A stretch of 30,945 bases of DNA from contig JAWODB010000189.1 of the NCBI GenBank assembly GCA_046483505.1, forward strand, positions 1-30,945, given 5' to 3'. This DNA comes from BS750m-G62 sp046483505 (GTDB lineage Bacteria > Planctomycetota > Phycisphaerae > FEN-1346). Within the stretch, counting starts at the first letter, position 1. Each line of letters begins with the position of its first letter. Shown one piece after another: positions 16,295 through 28,890 of the stretch. The notes below the pieces were generated by a model. The model was not told where the DNA came from and did not search any database. It saw only the letters and a program-made list of their open reading frames with translations. The translations under genes were made by a program, and so were the position numbers.

Positions 16295-16321
16295 AAACGT
16301 TCGGGAGGGAGAATTCGTTCC
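16295..16321 (-). promoter_or_regulatory. ECF-type promoter of the sigma/anti-sigma operon (GGAACG-N16-CGTTT)
   Basis: On the minus strand GGAACG (16321-16316) and CGTTT (16299-16295) lie 16 bp apart. The ATG follows 22 nt after the -10 element. GGAAC at -35 and CGT at -10 is the classic ECF promoter form. A CCCCGG/CCGGGG hairpin (16320-16336) overlaps the -35 box. Confidence 0.7.
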
Positions 16322-16345
16322 CCGGTTCAGCCGGGGTCCCTGGCC

Positions 16346-16374
16346 ATTCTGGCACGATCGGCAGCGGTCGTCAA
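16346..16374 (-). promoter_or_regulatory. Possible sigma70-type promoter of the sigma operon
   Basis: TTGACG (16374-16369), a 17-bp spacer and CAGAAT (16351-16346) lie upstream of the ECF-type site. It could give basal expression of the sigma/anti-sigma pair. Confidence 0.35.
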
Positions 16375-16413
16375 GCGAACCGGAACCAGCAGGCCACCCG
16401 TCCGCAGGCCGAT

Positions 16414-16440
16414 GGAACGCCGTTGGGTGCCCGGCCGTTT
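16414..16440 (+). promoter_or_regulatory. ECF-type promoter of the YHS/retropepsin unit (GGAACG-N16-CGTTT)
   Basis: GGAACG (16414-16419) and CGTTT (16436-16440) lie 16 bp apart, facing away from the sigma gene. The ATG of the YHS protein is 42 nt further on. The sigma gene's site lies back to back with it, so one 210-bp gap serves both directions. Confidence 0.7.
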
Positions 16441-16482
16441 AAATTGTGAAGGCCTTGCATATCCTTCGGAGGAGGTGTCAGG

Positions 16483-16683
16483 ATGCAGAAGGGACGACAT
16501 GACAGGCCGGTCAAGGACCCGGTGTGCGGGATGGCGATCAGCAAGCGGGCCGCCGTCACGGCGTACGAGTATGGCGGAAAGACCTACTATTTCTGCGCGG
16601 ACTGCTGCCGCGCTAATTTCGCGGCCGACCCCGAGCGCTACGTCGGCCCGCGCCGCCGCAGGGGACGTCGGCCAGTGCGCTAA
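16483..16683 (+). CDS. Small YHS-domain protein
   Basis: This 66-residue protein is preceded by a strong GGAGGAGG site. It is essentially one YHS domain: DPVCGMAI at 12-19, YEYGGKTYYFCADCCRANFAADPERY to about residue 53, with Cys15, Cys38, Cys41 and Cys42 as probable metal ligands, then a basic tail. YHS domains occur in copper ATPases, mercury and copper resistance proteins and small chaperone-like proteins. With no signal peptide it should act in the cytoplasm, perhaps as a metal carrier or sensor. It stands first in a unit with the retropepsin-like lipoprotein (22-bp gap) under the ECF-type promoter. Confidence 0.85.
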   Translation: MQKGRHDRPVKDPVCGMAISKRAAVTAYEYGGKTYYFCADCCRANFAADPERYVGPRRRRGRRPVR

Positions 16684-16705
16684 GGCGACGTATTACGACA
16701 CTCTC

Positions 16706-17905
16706 ATGGTACGCTTGACAGATCCAGTCCGTGCGTCGAGCAAATGGCCCCCGTGGCTGTTTCTTGGGGCGGTATGGGTTCTGGCCGCTGGTGGCTGCGC
16801 GAGGCGTCAGCACGTGATGCGGCCGCGAGCGACCGGTGAACCAAACATCATCGCCCGGTTTGCCTTCCGACCCGATGCCCTGCTCATTGCCTTACCCGTA
16901 ACGATGGATGGCGAGGAGCATCTTTTCATTCTGGATACGGCTGCCACGTGGTGCGTCTTCGACGAGTCGCTCAGGCACCGTCTGGGCGACTCTGTGGGGT
17001 CCCAAGTCGCCGGCACAGCCGACAAGCCGACTCGCTTCAACCTCTACTCTCCGCCGAATGCCTCCCTGGGCCCCATTGATCTTGGAGAAGGCGGTCCGGT
17101 GGTCTGCTTCGATATGACGATGATCCGGTATAGCACGGGGCTTGATGTCCGAGGGATTGTGGGTATGAGCGTCCTCAGGGATTACGTCGTCCAAATCGAC
17201 CCCGACCACAGCGAAGTCCGGTTTCTGGAGTCGGACCACGGCGCCTACCCCGAATGGGGAGAGGCGATCCCGCTCAAGATGCGCCATGGAGCGCCGTTTG
17301 TCCCCGCTCGGCTGCCGCCGGACTCTGAGTCGGAGTTCCTCCTCGACACGGCCATGGCTCGCAGTGTCGGTCTGCCAGAACCAGTATTCGATAAGGTAGT
17401 CAGAGAGTTGGATCTCACCACGGTCGATGCCCTGGCCGCCACGGCTGCCGGGACGATGTTTTACCGCGAGGCTCGCCTGCCCGTCGTCACCGTTGGGAGT
17501 TTCGTCTGTGAAGACCTGATCCTGGGGCGCACCAGCGTCCCCACTTTGGGGTGGGGCTGGATGCGGCGGTTTCGGGCCACTCTGGACTTTCCCGGTCGGA
17601 AGATGTATCTGGTGAAGGGGACGGAATGGGGGGAGTGTGATGAAGCGGACATGAGCGGCCTGCACCTGCTGCGTGTCCGCGGGCGGACCGTGGTGCACAC
17701 GGTGGACGAGGGAAGCCCCGCCGAGGAAGCAGGTATTCGACCGAACGACATTATCCTGTCGGTCAATGGCATCGCGGCTCCGGCCGCGGAGATCTGGGAA
17801 CTGCGGGACGTGCTTCAGCGTGAGGACGGCAAACAGATCACGCTGGTCCTGCGGCGGGATGGAACCGAGACCACCGTCCGGTTCAGGCTGCGGAGGCGGA
17901 TCTGA
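16706..17905 (+). CDS. Retropepsin-like aspartic-protease-fold lipoprotein with C-terminal PDZ domain
   Basis: This 399-residue protein starts at the ATG at 16706, which puts a lipoprotein signal directly at the N-terminus (WPPWLFLGAVWVLAAGGC, lipid Cys31). Two retropepsin-like halves follow: LFILDTAAT (73-81) with GIVGMSVLRDY (150-160), and FLLDTAMA (211-218). In active retropepsins the motif is Asp-Thr/Ser-Gly; here both copies read Asp-Thr-Ala (Asp77 and Asp214). A PDZ domain fills about 315-395 (DEGSPAEEAGIRPNDIILSVNG), as in other bacterial retropepsin-PDZ proteins. It would sit in the periplasm on a membrane and bind or cut protein tails. Being paired with a YHS protein and next to an anti-sigma gene, it could process the anti-sigma factor or damaged envelope proteins; that role is a guess. 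The fold is fairly sure, the activity is not. Confidence 0.8.
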   Translation: MVRLTDPVRASSKWPPWLFLGAVWVLAAGGCARRQHVMRPRATGEPNIIARFAFRPDALLIALPVTMDGEEHLFILDTAATWCVFDESLRHRLGDSVGSQVAGTADKPTRFNLYSPPNASLGPIDLGEGGPVVCFDMTMIRYSTGLDVRGIVGMSVLRDYVVQIDPDHSEVRFLESDHGAYPEWGEAIPLKMRHGAPFVPARLPPDSESEFLLDTAMARSVGLPEPVFDKVVRELDLTTVDALAATAAGTMFYREARLPVVTVGSFVCEDLILGRTSVPTLGWGWMRRFRATLDFPGRKMYLVKGTEWGECDEADMSGLHLLRVRGRTVVHTVDEGSPAEEAGIRPNDIILSVNGIAAPAAEIWELRDVLQREDGKQITLVLRRDGTETTVRFRLRRRI

Positions 17906-18291
17906 CACAAAGGGCGCCTTCATCCGCGTCATGGACACCGCCCCTGGGTGAGATCGTCGGCGGCGCATAACGGAAGGGTCTGGACCTGACATGGCGCGCG
18001 ACGATGCTCATCGCCATTCGCAGGCCGGTTTTCAGGAGGCGCGCCGCACCTCGCGTCGGCGCCTCTGGTGGGCGCTGGGAACTGACAGCGAATCCCGCTG
18101 AAGGCTTGAAGTGAGTTTGGGCACGTCTCAATCCCGCGAACCGCCAGCATGGCCGTGCCCGGAGTCTCGAAAGCGATCTGTGCGTAACGCGGTAAGGCCG
18201 CAAGCCTTTCGGCGGGGCCGTGCGGCGCGACAGCTGGCCGCATCCGCTTCTCAGGCGTATGCTACACCCACACACGATCGGCGAGAACGCG
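17906..18291 (+). other. Long leader before the CDF gene with possible RNA structure
   Basis: The 386-bp gap has no supported gene. A 7-bp stem pairs GGGCACG (18119-18125) with CGTGCCC (18154-18160), and AAGGC-CGCAA-GCCTT (18194-18208) forms a small hairpin. I recognise no known riboswitch class, and there is no ECF-type motif. TATGCT at about 18258 could be a -10 box, but its -35 is poor. Confidence 0.25.
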
Positions 18292-19263
18292 ATGAATCAC
18301 GATCATAGACCGCACGCCGGGCCGGGCGAGGGGGGCCACGAGGACGCCCTCGGGCACCACGTGCACCGGGGCCTGTCGCGTCGCCGGCTGCTCGTGTCGA
18401 TGGCGCTGACGGGCGGCATGATGGTCGTCGAGTTCGTGGGCGGCGTGCTCACGGGCAGCCTGGCCCTCGTCAGCGACGCCGGCCACATGTTCACCCACGT
18501 CTTTGCGCTGGGGCTGAGTTACTTTGCGATCCGGGTGGCCGCCCGTCCCGCCGCCCCGGAGCAGAGTTTCGGCCTGTACCGGGCCGAGATTCTGGCCGCC
18601 CTGCTGAACGGCCTGTTCCTGGCGGGTGTCACCGTCTACATTGCCTACGAGGCGGTCATGCGGTTCCTGGAACCGGTCGAGATCGCCGGCCTCGAGATGC
18701 TGCTCGTCGCCGTCGGCGGCCTGGCGGTGAACCTCGTGTCGGCCCTGCTCCTGTGGGGCGCGAGTCACGGCGACCTGAACGTCCGCAGCGCCTTCCTGCA
18801 CATGCTCGGCGACACGCTGTCGTCGGTGGCGGTGGTCGCGGGGGCGGGGGTGATCATGACGACCGGCGTCGTGGCGATCGACCCGGTCCTCAGCCTCGTC
18901 ATCGCGGGGGTCATCGGGTGGTGGTCGATCCGGCTTCTGGCGGCGTCGGGCCGGATCCTGCTCGAGGCCACCCCGCCCGGCGTCGACCTCGCGGCCCTGG
19001 AGGCGGCGCTCGTGGAGGCGGACCCGCACGTCCGCGGCGCCCATGACCTGCACGTCTGGGAAATCACGAGCGGCATGCTGGCGATGACGGCCATTCTGGA
19101 GGTTGACGGCTCGCTCACGGTGAACGAACTGACGGCCCTGGAGCGGCACCTGGGGCGGCTCGTGCACGACAAGTTCGGCGTGAATCACGCCATCTTCCAG
19201 GCCGAGGCCCCGATCGCGGACGACGCCGCGGGGGCTGGCGCCGAGCCCCATGCCCCTGATTGA
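18292..19263 (+). CDS. CDF-family divalent metal efflux protein (CzcD/ZnT type)
   Basis: This 323-residue protein opens with a His-rich cytoplasmic N-terminus (about eight His in the first 25 residues) typical of zinc CDF proteins. Six transmembrane segments span about 32-220. In TM2 the metal-site motif reads SDAGHMFTH (61-69), that is His65 and His69, where the usual zinc form is HxxxD. In TM5 it is the normal HMLGD (His170, Asp174). The cytoplasmic ferredoxin-like domain follows from about 225 (HDLHVWEITSGMLAMTAILEV). The family exchanges cytoplasmic Zn2+, Cd2+ or Co2+ for protons. The ATG at 18292 has only a weak GGCGAG before it; an upstream Met would not add anything family-like. It shares the island with the cus genes but lacks their promoter motif. 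Confidence 0.9.
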   Translation: MNHDHRPHAGPGEGGHEDALGHHVHRGLSRRRLLVSMALTGGMMVVEFVGGVLTGSLALVSDAGHMFTHVFALGLSYFAIRVAARPAAPEQSFGLYRAEILAALLNGLFLAGVTVYIAYEAVMRFLEPVEIAGLEMLLVAVGGLAVNLVSALLLWGASHGDLNVRSAFLHMLGDTLSSVAVVAGAGVIMTTGVVAIDPVLSLVIAGVIGWWSIRLLAASGRILLEATPPGVDLAALEAALVEADPHVRGAHDLHVWEITSGMLAMTAILEVDGSLTVNELTALERHLGRLVHDKFGVNHAIFQAEAPIADDAAGAGAEPHAPD

Positions 19264-19411
19264 CGGTGACCGCGCCCGCTGTGACCGGGATTTCCCGGAT
19301 AGTCTCCGGCCGACGACCGCCGTCGGCCTTTCTGTCGACCATGCCCCAGGGATCGGCCTTTGAGAACGCGACGAGGGGGTCGGCGGCGGCGCTTGCTACG
19401 CAAAGGCGGAA

Positions 19412-19551
19412 GCCCGACAGCGGGGGGAGGCTGCCGGGCTGGCCACGCTGGGCCCAGGCGTTCACGCCTGTCCGCCTACGAGCGTAGGCTCTGCCCCTGG
19501 TACACCCTGGATAGGCGCTGCGGCGCCCCTGGTGCAGGCCCCGGCTGCACC
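19412..19551. repeat. Cluster of five inverted repeats between convergent genes
   Basis: Five hairpins follow each other: 19412-19439 (GCCCGACAGC/GCTGCCGGGC, one mismatch), 19455-19470 (CAGGCGT/ACGCCTG), 19474-19489 (GCCTACG/CGTAGGC), 19514-19527 (GGCGC/GCGCC) and 19531-19551 (GGTGCAG/CTGCACC). They fill much of the 342-bp gap between the stop codons of the CDF and thioredoxin-fold genes. They may end transcription from both sides or be relics of palindromic repeats. No T-runs are seen. Confidence 0.5.
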
Positions 19552-19605
19552 GTGAATGAAGCGGAAGGTTGCCCATTCGCCCTGCATCGTTACCATTCAA
19601 GCACC

Positions 19606-20205
19606 TCAGTACGGCGTGAACCCCAGCCACTCTTCATATCGCTCGCCGGTTGCCGGCTTGGCCTCGAGTGCCGTGTCAATGGCCCTCCGCCGCAGCCATG
19701 CAAAGTCCTCCATGCGTCCGGAGGCCTCTACCTTTCCATGCCTGTCGAGGACAAATACGGCGTCCGGGGTGGCCAGACCCAGCCAGTCGCGCACAAGGCC
19801 CTCGCCGTCGCACAACGAGACCAAATGGCTGCCTCTGTCTGCGCGTGTCATCACGCATTGCTTGTGTGCTTCGCATCCAGCCGGCGGCGTGGTGATTTCC
19901 ACAACGGTTATCCGCTGTCCGAATTCCGACGTGTGGGCCACCAGCCCCGAGTCAGAAGAGGCACAGGGGCGTTCCAGAAACGCCAGAATCGTCGCGTCCG
20001 CATAGAGCGAGGAAAGCCTGCGAGACTTGCCCTGCCGGTCCACAAAGGTGATGTCCGGAAACTCCGAGCCGACGAAGCGCCCATCGATAAACGGAATGAC
20101 GTGGCCGGTCGTTGGTTCGGGCCGGGTGGTCGATCCGCCACACCCTGCCACCACGCCGGCACCCAGGACCGCGATAAACAGGCCGCTAAACCAGTGCGTA
20201 TTCAT
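19606..20205 (-). CDS. Thioredoxin-fold lipoprotein (AhpC/SCO-like)
   Basis: This 199-residue protein has GGGGAG before the ATG at 20205 and a lipoprotein signal (FIAVLGAGVVAGC, lipid Cys22). The body follows the thioredoxin-like peroxiredoxin/SCO pattern: FPDITFVDRQGKSRRLSSLYADATILAFLERPC, then a TSEFGQRITVVEI strand, and LGLATPDAVFVLDRHGKVEASG, the usual cis-Pro-like strand before the end. There is no CxxC or SCO-type CxxxC at the active-site position, only a single Cys in ERPCASSDSG. Two further Cys lie in GCEAHKQC. It could be a one-Cys reductase or a copper-handling periplasmic protein. It has its own GGAACG-N16-CGTTT promoter, which ties it to the ECF regulon despite lying next to the cus operon. 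Confidence 0.75.
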   Translation of the reverse strand: MNTHWFSGLFIAVLGAGVVAGCGGSTTRPEPTTGHVIPFIDGRFVGSEFPDITFVDRQGKSRRLSSLYADATILAFLERPCASSDSGLVAHTSEFGQRITVVEITTPPAGCEAHKQCVMTRADRGSHLVSLCDGEGLVRDWLGLATPDAVFVLDRHGKVEASGRMEDFAWLRRRAIDTALEAKPATGERYEEWLGFTPY

Positions 20206-20300
20206 CGCTGCTCCCCTTTCCTGTAACCCGTCGCCCGTCCGGGGCGGGCGCTGCCGGTTTCCGCCAGAGGAAACGCAAGGACCCCTGCCTCTCACGTCAT

Positions 20301-20327
20301 AAACGGACGGGCCAAGGCGGCCGTTCC
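20301..20327 (-). promoter_or_regulatory. ECF-type promoter of the thioredoxin-fold lipoprotein (GGAACG-N16-CGTTT)
   Basis: On the minus strand GGAACG (20327-20322) and CGTTT (20305-20301) lie 16 bp apart, 95 nt before the ATG at 20205. The site is in the 169-bp gap after the cus operon, so this gene can be transcribed alone. Confidence 0.65.
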
Positions 20328-20374
20328 CGGAATCCCTATCCTTTCGAACGCCCACGCGAGCGGGCTTCTTCGTG

Positions 20375-21903
20375 TCATGTGACCGCTTGTACCCGGAAGG
20401 CAAGCAGTGTCGCGTCGTCGGCCAAGCCGGTGCGGCTCCGCGACAGGACCTCCTGGGTCACCGCCTCGACTTGCCGGTCCAGGTCCTCGCCGGACGTTTG
20501 CCGGACGATTTGCCGCAGGCCGTCTTCGCCCAGGGTTTCTCCCGGGTGCCCGGCGTCGGTGACACCGTCGGTATAGAGAAGGAGGCGGTCGCCCGGGGCG
20601 AGCGCCACGCGCTGTTCGTCCCACGTGACCTCTGTCTGGATACCGAGCGGCGGTCCCGTCGACGCCAGCGGCTTGACCTGTTCGTCCGACACCAGCAGAC
20701 CACCCGGATGGGCGGCCGAGGCGTACGTCCACGTCTGGGAGCGGGTATCCCACACGCCCACGCAGGCCGTGACGAAGCGGTCCTGGGGCACCCAGGCCAG
20801 CAGGTCGCCGTTCACGAGGCGGAGGGCGTCACCCGGACCCTCGCAGACCTCGAGCCGGCGGTGCAGGGAGATCTTGACCGCGCCGGTGAGCAGGGCCGCC
20901 GCAATACCATGGCCGGACACGTCGAGGATCGCGACCGCCGTCCGCCCGTCCGGCAACTCAAAGATGTCGTACAGATCGCCCGCCACGTACTCGGCGGGAT
21001 GGTAGGCGGCGGCAAAGGTCACGCCGGCGACGTCAGGCAACCCCTGGGGGAGCAGGCCGTGCTGGATCGCGCGGGCCCGCTCGAGTTCCGCATGCTGCTC
21101 CCGCTGGTGGGTCTCCAATTGGGCCGCCATCTCGTTGAACTGGGCCGCAAGGGCCCGCAGGTCGGTCGTCCCGCTTTCCGGCGCACGGGCCGAGAAATCT
21201 CTGTCGGCCCACGCCCGGCTTGCCTCGTGCAAGGCGCCGAACGGCTTGAGAACCCACACGTGAATGGCCAGGAAGATCAGCCCGATGAGCGCCGCGCTCG
21301 TGACGGCGGCGATGAGCGCCGAACGGAGGAGTTGCCCGCGGAGAATCCGCTCCACGCGGTCCAGGTATTGGGCCAACACGATGGTTGCGCCGTCTTCATC
21401 GCGCACACGAACCTGCGCGAGGCGATGGTCGCCGACGGTCAACACCCTGGCGCCCGGAGGCGCCTCCAGAAGGGCTCTTTCCACTTCCACGCCGCTGTGG
21501 TGGCGCGTACTGGCGACGACGTTGCCCCGGGCATCCAGGACCAGGATGTGGTGACCGGGCGAGACGAATTCGTTCATCTGGGCGCAGAGGTCGTTCACGT
21601 ATCGTGCAAACGCCTGGTCGCTGCGGATCCGACCCCGCGTCACCTGAAGGGCCCTGGCCTGTTCCTCCAGCGAGGCGAACACCCTTTCAAAATGCACGTG
21701 ATACTCGTTGTGATAGTCGACGGCCGCCCCGGCCCCAACGACCGCGAGGACCGTCAAGACCACCGCGACCGCCAGACGTACGGTCAACGACCCCCAACCG
21801 CGCGGCGCGGCGCCAGGGGGTTCATGTGCATCGCCGGGTCTCACGGTGCGGCCCCTGCCTCTCGGCCTGTTCCGTCGGGCCCCACGGCCATCCATCCCCG
21901 ACA

Positions 21904-21904
<1 letters not shown>
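20375..21904 (-). CDS. Membrane HAMP-SpoIIE (PP2C-type) protein phosphatase
   Basis: This 509-residue protein starts at the ATG at 21904, overlapping the CusA-like gene's stop by one base (TGATG), with AGGAGAA upstream; the two are coupled. TM1 spans about 40-62, a periplasmic sensor region 63-193 (VDYHNEYHVHFERVFASLEEQ and a PAS-like core HHILVLDARGNVVAST), TM2 about 194-218, HAMP 219-272, a coiled linker (REQHAELERARAIQHGLLPQ) and the SpoIIE/PP2C domain 290-509. Metal-binding Asp are present: Asp310 in GDLYD, Asp328 in DVSGHG, Asp446 in TDG and Asp496-497 in DDAT. Such RsbU-like phosphatases usually dephosphorylate an anti-sigma antagonist (STAS protein); none is encoded in the window. Its place as last gene of a metal pump operon suggests that it reports periplasmic metal or envelope state to a second regulatory circuit. 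Confidence 0.9.
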
Positions 21905-26086
<4,182 letters not shown>

Positions 26087-26094
<8 letters not shown>

Positions 26095-28483
26095 GCGCGT
26101 GGCCCCCCTCGGCGGCCGTCGTCACCGGTTCAAAGGCCGCCTGGACCTCGCCGCACTTGGGCATCGCGCTGCCGAAGTACGGGTTCCGGACCTCCCGGTC
26201 GGTTTGAAGCCAATCCGCACCCCGGTTCGAAAACGCCATCGGACAGTGCAATCGGTACAGCGGCCCGTCCATCGGCGAGCCGAACCGGCCGGCCACGGCC
26301 GCCAGCGACTCCGAAACCAGGGCAAACGCCTGCCGCACCGCCTCGATGTTTTGGGCCCGGCGCATTTCCGACACGGCCTTGTCCAGGTCCGCCCGGTGGG
26401 CCGTCCACACGTCGCGGTCCGCCTGCGGCAAGGGCTCCGCCGGAACCGCCTTCACCGCCGAGGCGAGCGTTTCGGCGCCCGCGACGGCAGGCTCCTTCTC
26501 GTCCTGCGCCAGGGCTTCCTGGACATCCAGGTAGGCGGTGTAGACGCCGGCCAGGGCGCTTCGGACGGCGGCAGGGAGCGGCTCCGGGACAGCGGCCCGT
26601 GACTCCCCCCGGAGACCGAACCCGGCCGAGAACCGACGGACGTGCTCGGTCAGCGTCTCCGCTACGCGCCGGGCGTCGTCCAGCGTGGGGGCCTCCCGCC
26701 CTTCGACGGCGTCGTTCTCGAGGAGCATCGCCAGTTCCATCCACAGCATGTGCGCGTGGCCGGCGAGGGCCTTCATGTCCACCGCCTGGAGGGCCTCGCC
26801 GAGTTCGGCGAACGCCTTCCGTGCAGCCCCCAAGTCGTCCCCCTCGACCGCCGCGCGGACCTCCTTGGCGATGCGGAGAATCCGGACGAATTGCTCCCTG
26901 ACCGCGCCGGGCACCTCGACGGCCGGCCGGCCGGGCCCTTTCTTGGATTCCGCGGCGCCGTGGGCGTGACCGGCCCCCGCCCCGCCCCCTTCGGGAGTCA
27001 TCATGCTGGGCCTGGCCTGGATCTGGAGTTGGCTGTCGATCTTGAAGTTGCCGTTCGTGACCACCAGATCGCCCTCCGTCAGGCCGCTGCGGACGATGTA
27101 CCAGTCGCCGGCGCGCGGCCCGAGGACGATCTCGAGGCCCTCGTAGGTGGGCTTCTCGGTGTCCGGCACGACCCGGTAGACCACCGCCCGCGTGCCGGTG
27201 AGGAGCGGCGCGGTGGCCGGAATCACGAGCGGCGCCTCGCGCTTCGCCGGGTCGACCGGCACGTAGCCGAGCGACTCGGTCCGCACGAGCGGCATGCCGC
27301 AGATGTCGCACGACCCCGCTTCCTCCTTGACGACGTCCGGGTGCATCGGACAGATCCACTTGCCCGCCAGGTCGGGGTCCATGACGCGGCCGCCCTCGGC
27401 CACCTTCGCCCGGGCGACGGCCCGCACGAACATGCCCGGCCGCAGTTTCCCCTCCGGGTTCGGCGCGTTGACGCGGACCTTGACCGTGCGCGTCTTCTCG
27501 TTCAGGACGGGATCGATGAACGCGATCGTGCCTGTGAACGTCTCGCCCGGAAAGGCGACCGTGGTGAACTCGATCGGCTGGCCGTACTTGAGCCAGGAGA
27601 GGTCCGACTCGTAGGCGTCGAGTTTGATCCACACCTGCGAGAGGTCGGCAATCGTGTAGATGCGTGTGCCGGTATCGACGTACATCCCCTCCAGGGCGTT
27701 CTTGTGGACCACGATGCCGCCGATGGGGGCGTAGATGGTCATGTGGTCCGACGGCGTGCCGCGCGCCTCGATGGCCTCGACCTGCTCGTTCGTCAGGCCC
27801 CAGAGGCGGAGTTTCTCGCGGGCCGCCTCGACGGTGGCCCGGGCCGTCTCGCGCATAATGCCCACGTCGCTTCGCTCCAGGTTCTTGACGGCCTCCAGGG
27901 CCTGAAGCAGTTCCTCCTGGGCACTGAGGAGTTCCGGGCTGTAGAGGGAGACCAGGTGGTCGCCCTTGCGGACCGAAACCCCCGTGTAATCCACGAAGAG
28001 CCGGTCGAGCCGTCCCGGCACCCAGGCGGTGATATACGCCAGGCGCGTCTCGTCGTACTCGATCTTCCCGACCATGCGGACCTCGGCCTCGACGAACCGC
28101 CGCTCGACGGGCGAGGTCTCGATGTCCATCAGTGCCTTGCCGGCCTCGCTGGTGGCGAACCGCCGCAGGCCGCCCTTGCCCGCCCCCTTCGCCACCGGCA
28201 CCAGTTCCATGCCGCAGATGGGGCACCGCCCCGGCTCCTCGCTGCGCACCTGGGGGTGCATCGAGCACGTCCAGACGGTGGCCTCTTCGGCCGGGGCTTC
28301 GCGGCCCGTTTGCGAGGGCGCGCCGCCGGCGGCCGGCGCCGGCCCGACGGCAGGCCCGGCAGGGGCACAGCCCCATCGCACAAGGTAGCCGGCTCCGAAG
28401 AACGCCGCGGCGCCGCCGATCAAAGCGAGAAGCCCAAGCACCGCCCGGACACCCCGCGCGCCTGGCTTACCGTTCGCAATCAT
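26087..28483 (-). CDS. cusB: CusB-type membrane-fusion adaptor with two heavy-metal-binding domains and DUF3347-like C-terminus
   Basis: This 798-residue protein is roughly twice the usual length. GGAGG precedes the ATG. One N-terminal anchor helix spans about 13-36. A heavy-metal-binding zinc-ribbon-like domain lies at 71-97 (WTCSMHPQV, CPICGMELVP; Cys73, His76, Cys87, Cys90). The adaptor core runs 125-360: barrel-sandwich (ITAWVPGRLDRLFVDYTG, HMTIYAPIGGIVVHKN), a helical hairpin at 185-245 and a beta-barrel with LRPGMFVRA. A second metal-binding domain at 376-402 (WICPMHPDV, CDICGMPLV) interrupts the chain before the membrane-proximal domain (415-490). A His-rich linker (HAHGAAE) leads to two helical DUF3347-like segments (about 525-620 and 635-782), ending with LHCPMAF and AMPKCGEV (Cys747, Cys777) and a HAHD tail. 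It links the RND pump to the outer-membrane channel and may hand metal over. Confidence 0.92.
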
Positions 28484-28548
28484 GGCTTATCCTCCGTACG
28501 CACACGGCACACACCCGCCGTCGTGTCCCGGCAGACGCCGGTTTCCGT

Positions 28549-28890
28549 CTAGCGTTCCTGCTCGCCCGTCCCCTGACCAGTCTCCGCCCCGGTCCCCGGC
28601 GACGGCGAATCCAGTTTGGCCAGGTACGTCTCGGGGTCGGCCTTGAACTTGGCGACGCAGGCCTGGCAGCAGAAGTAGACGCGCCGGCCCTCGTGGTCGA
28701 CGTAGATGTCCGGGTTGATCGGATTGCCCATGACCGGACACGACTTCTGGGCGATCTCCTCGGCCTGGGCTGACTCGGCCTGTTCGTCAGCCCCCTGGTG
28801 CTCGTGGCCGTTGCCTTCGCAACCGGCCATCAGAAGGCCGGCGGCAACCACGACGCCGGTCGCCAGAAACACAATAGCGCTGCCCTTCAT
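28549..28890 (-). CDS. YHS-domain lipoprotein
   Basis: This 113-residue protein has GGAGAGG before the ATG at 28890, which overlaps the outer-membrane factor's stop (ATGA). A lipoprotein signal ends in LLMAGC (lipid Cys24) and is followed by a short His/Glu-rich stretch (GNGHEHQGADEQ). The YHS domain spans about 49-92: SCPVMGNPINPDIYVDHEGRRVYFCCQACVAKFKADPETYL, with Cys51, Cys74, Cys75 and Cys78 as probable metal ligands. The tail is low in complexity. Tethered in the periplasm and encoded inside the cus operon, it is a candidate metal chaperone filling the place that CusF takes in E. coli, though unrelated to CusF in sequence. That role is inferred from context. Confidence 0.87.
   Translation of the reverse strand: MKGSAIVFLATGVVVAAGLLMAGCEGNGHEHQGADEQAESAQAEEIAQKSCPVMGNPINPDIYVDHEGRRVYFCCQACVAKFKADPETYLAKLDSPSPGTGAETGQGTGEQER

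Noticed and set aside
28530..28557. Internal ECF-type promoter before cusB (GGAACG then CGTCT on the minus strand)
   Set aside because: The spacer is 15 bp, not 16, and the -10 differs from the four matching sites.
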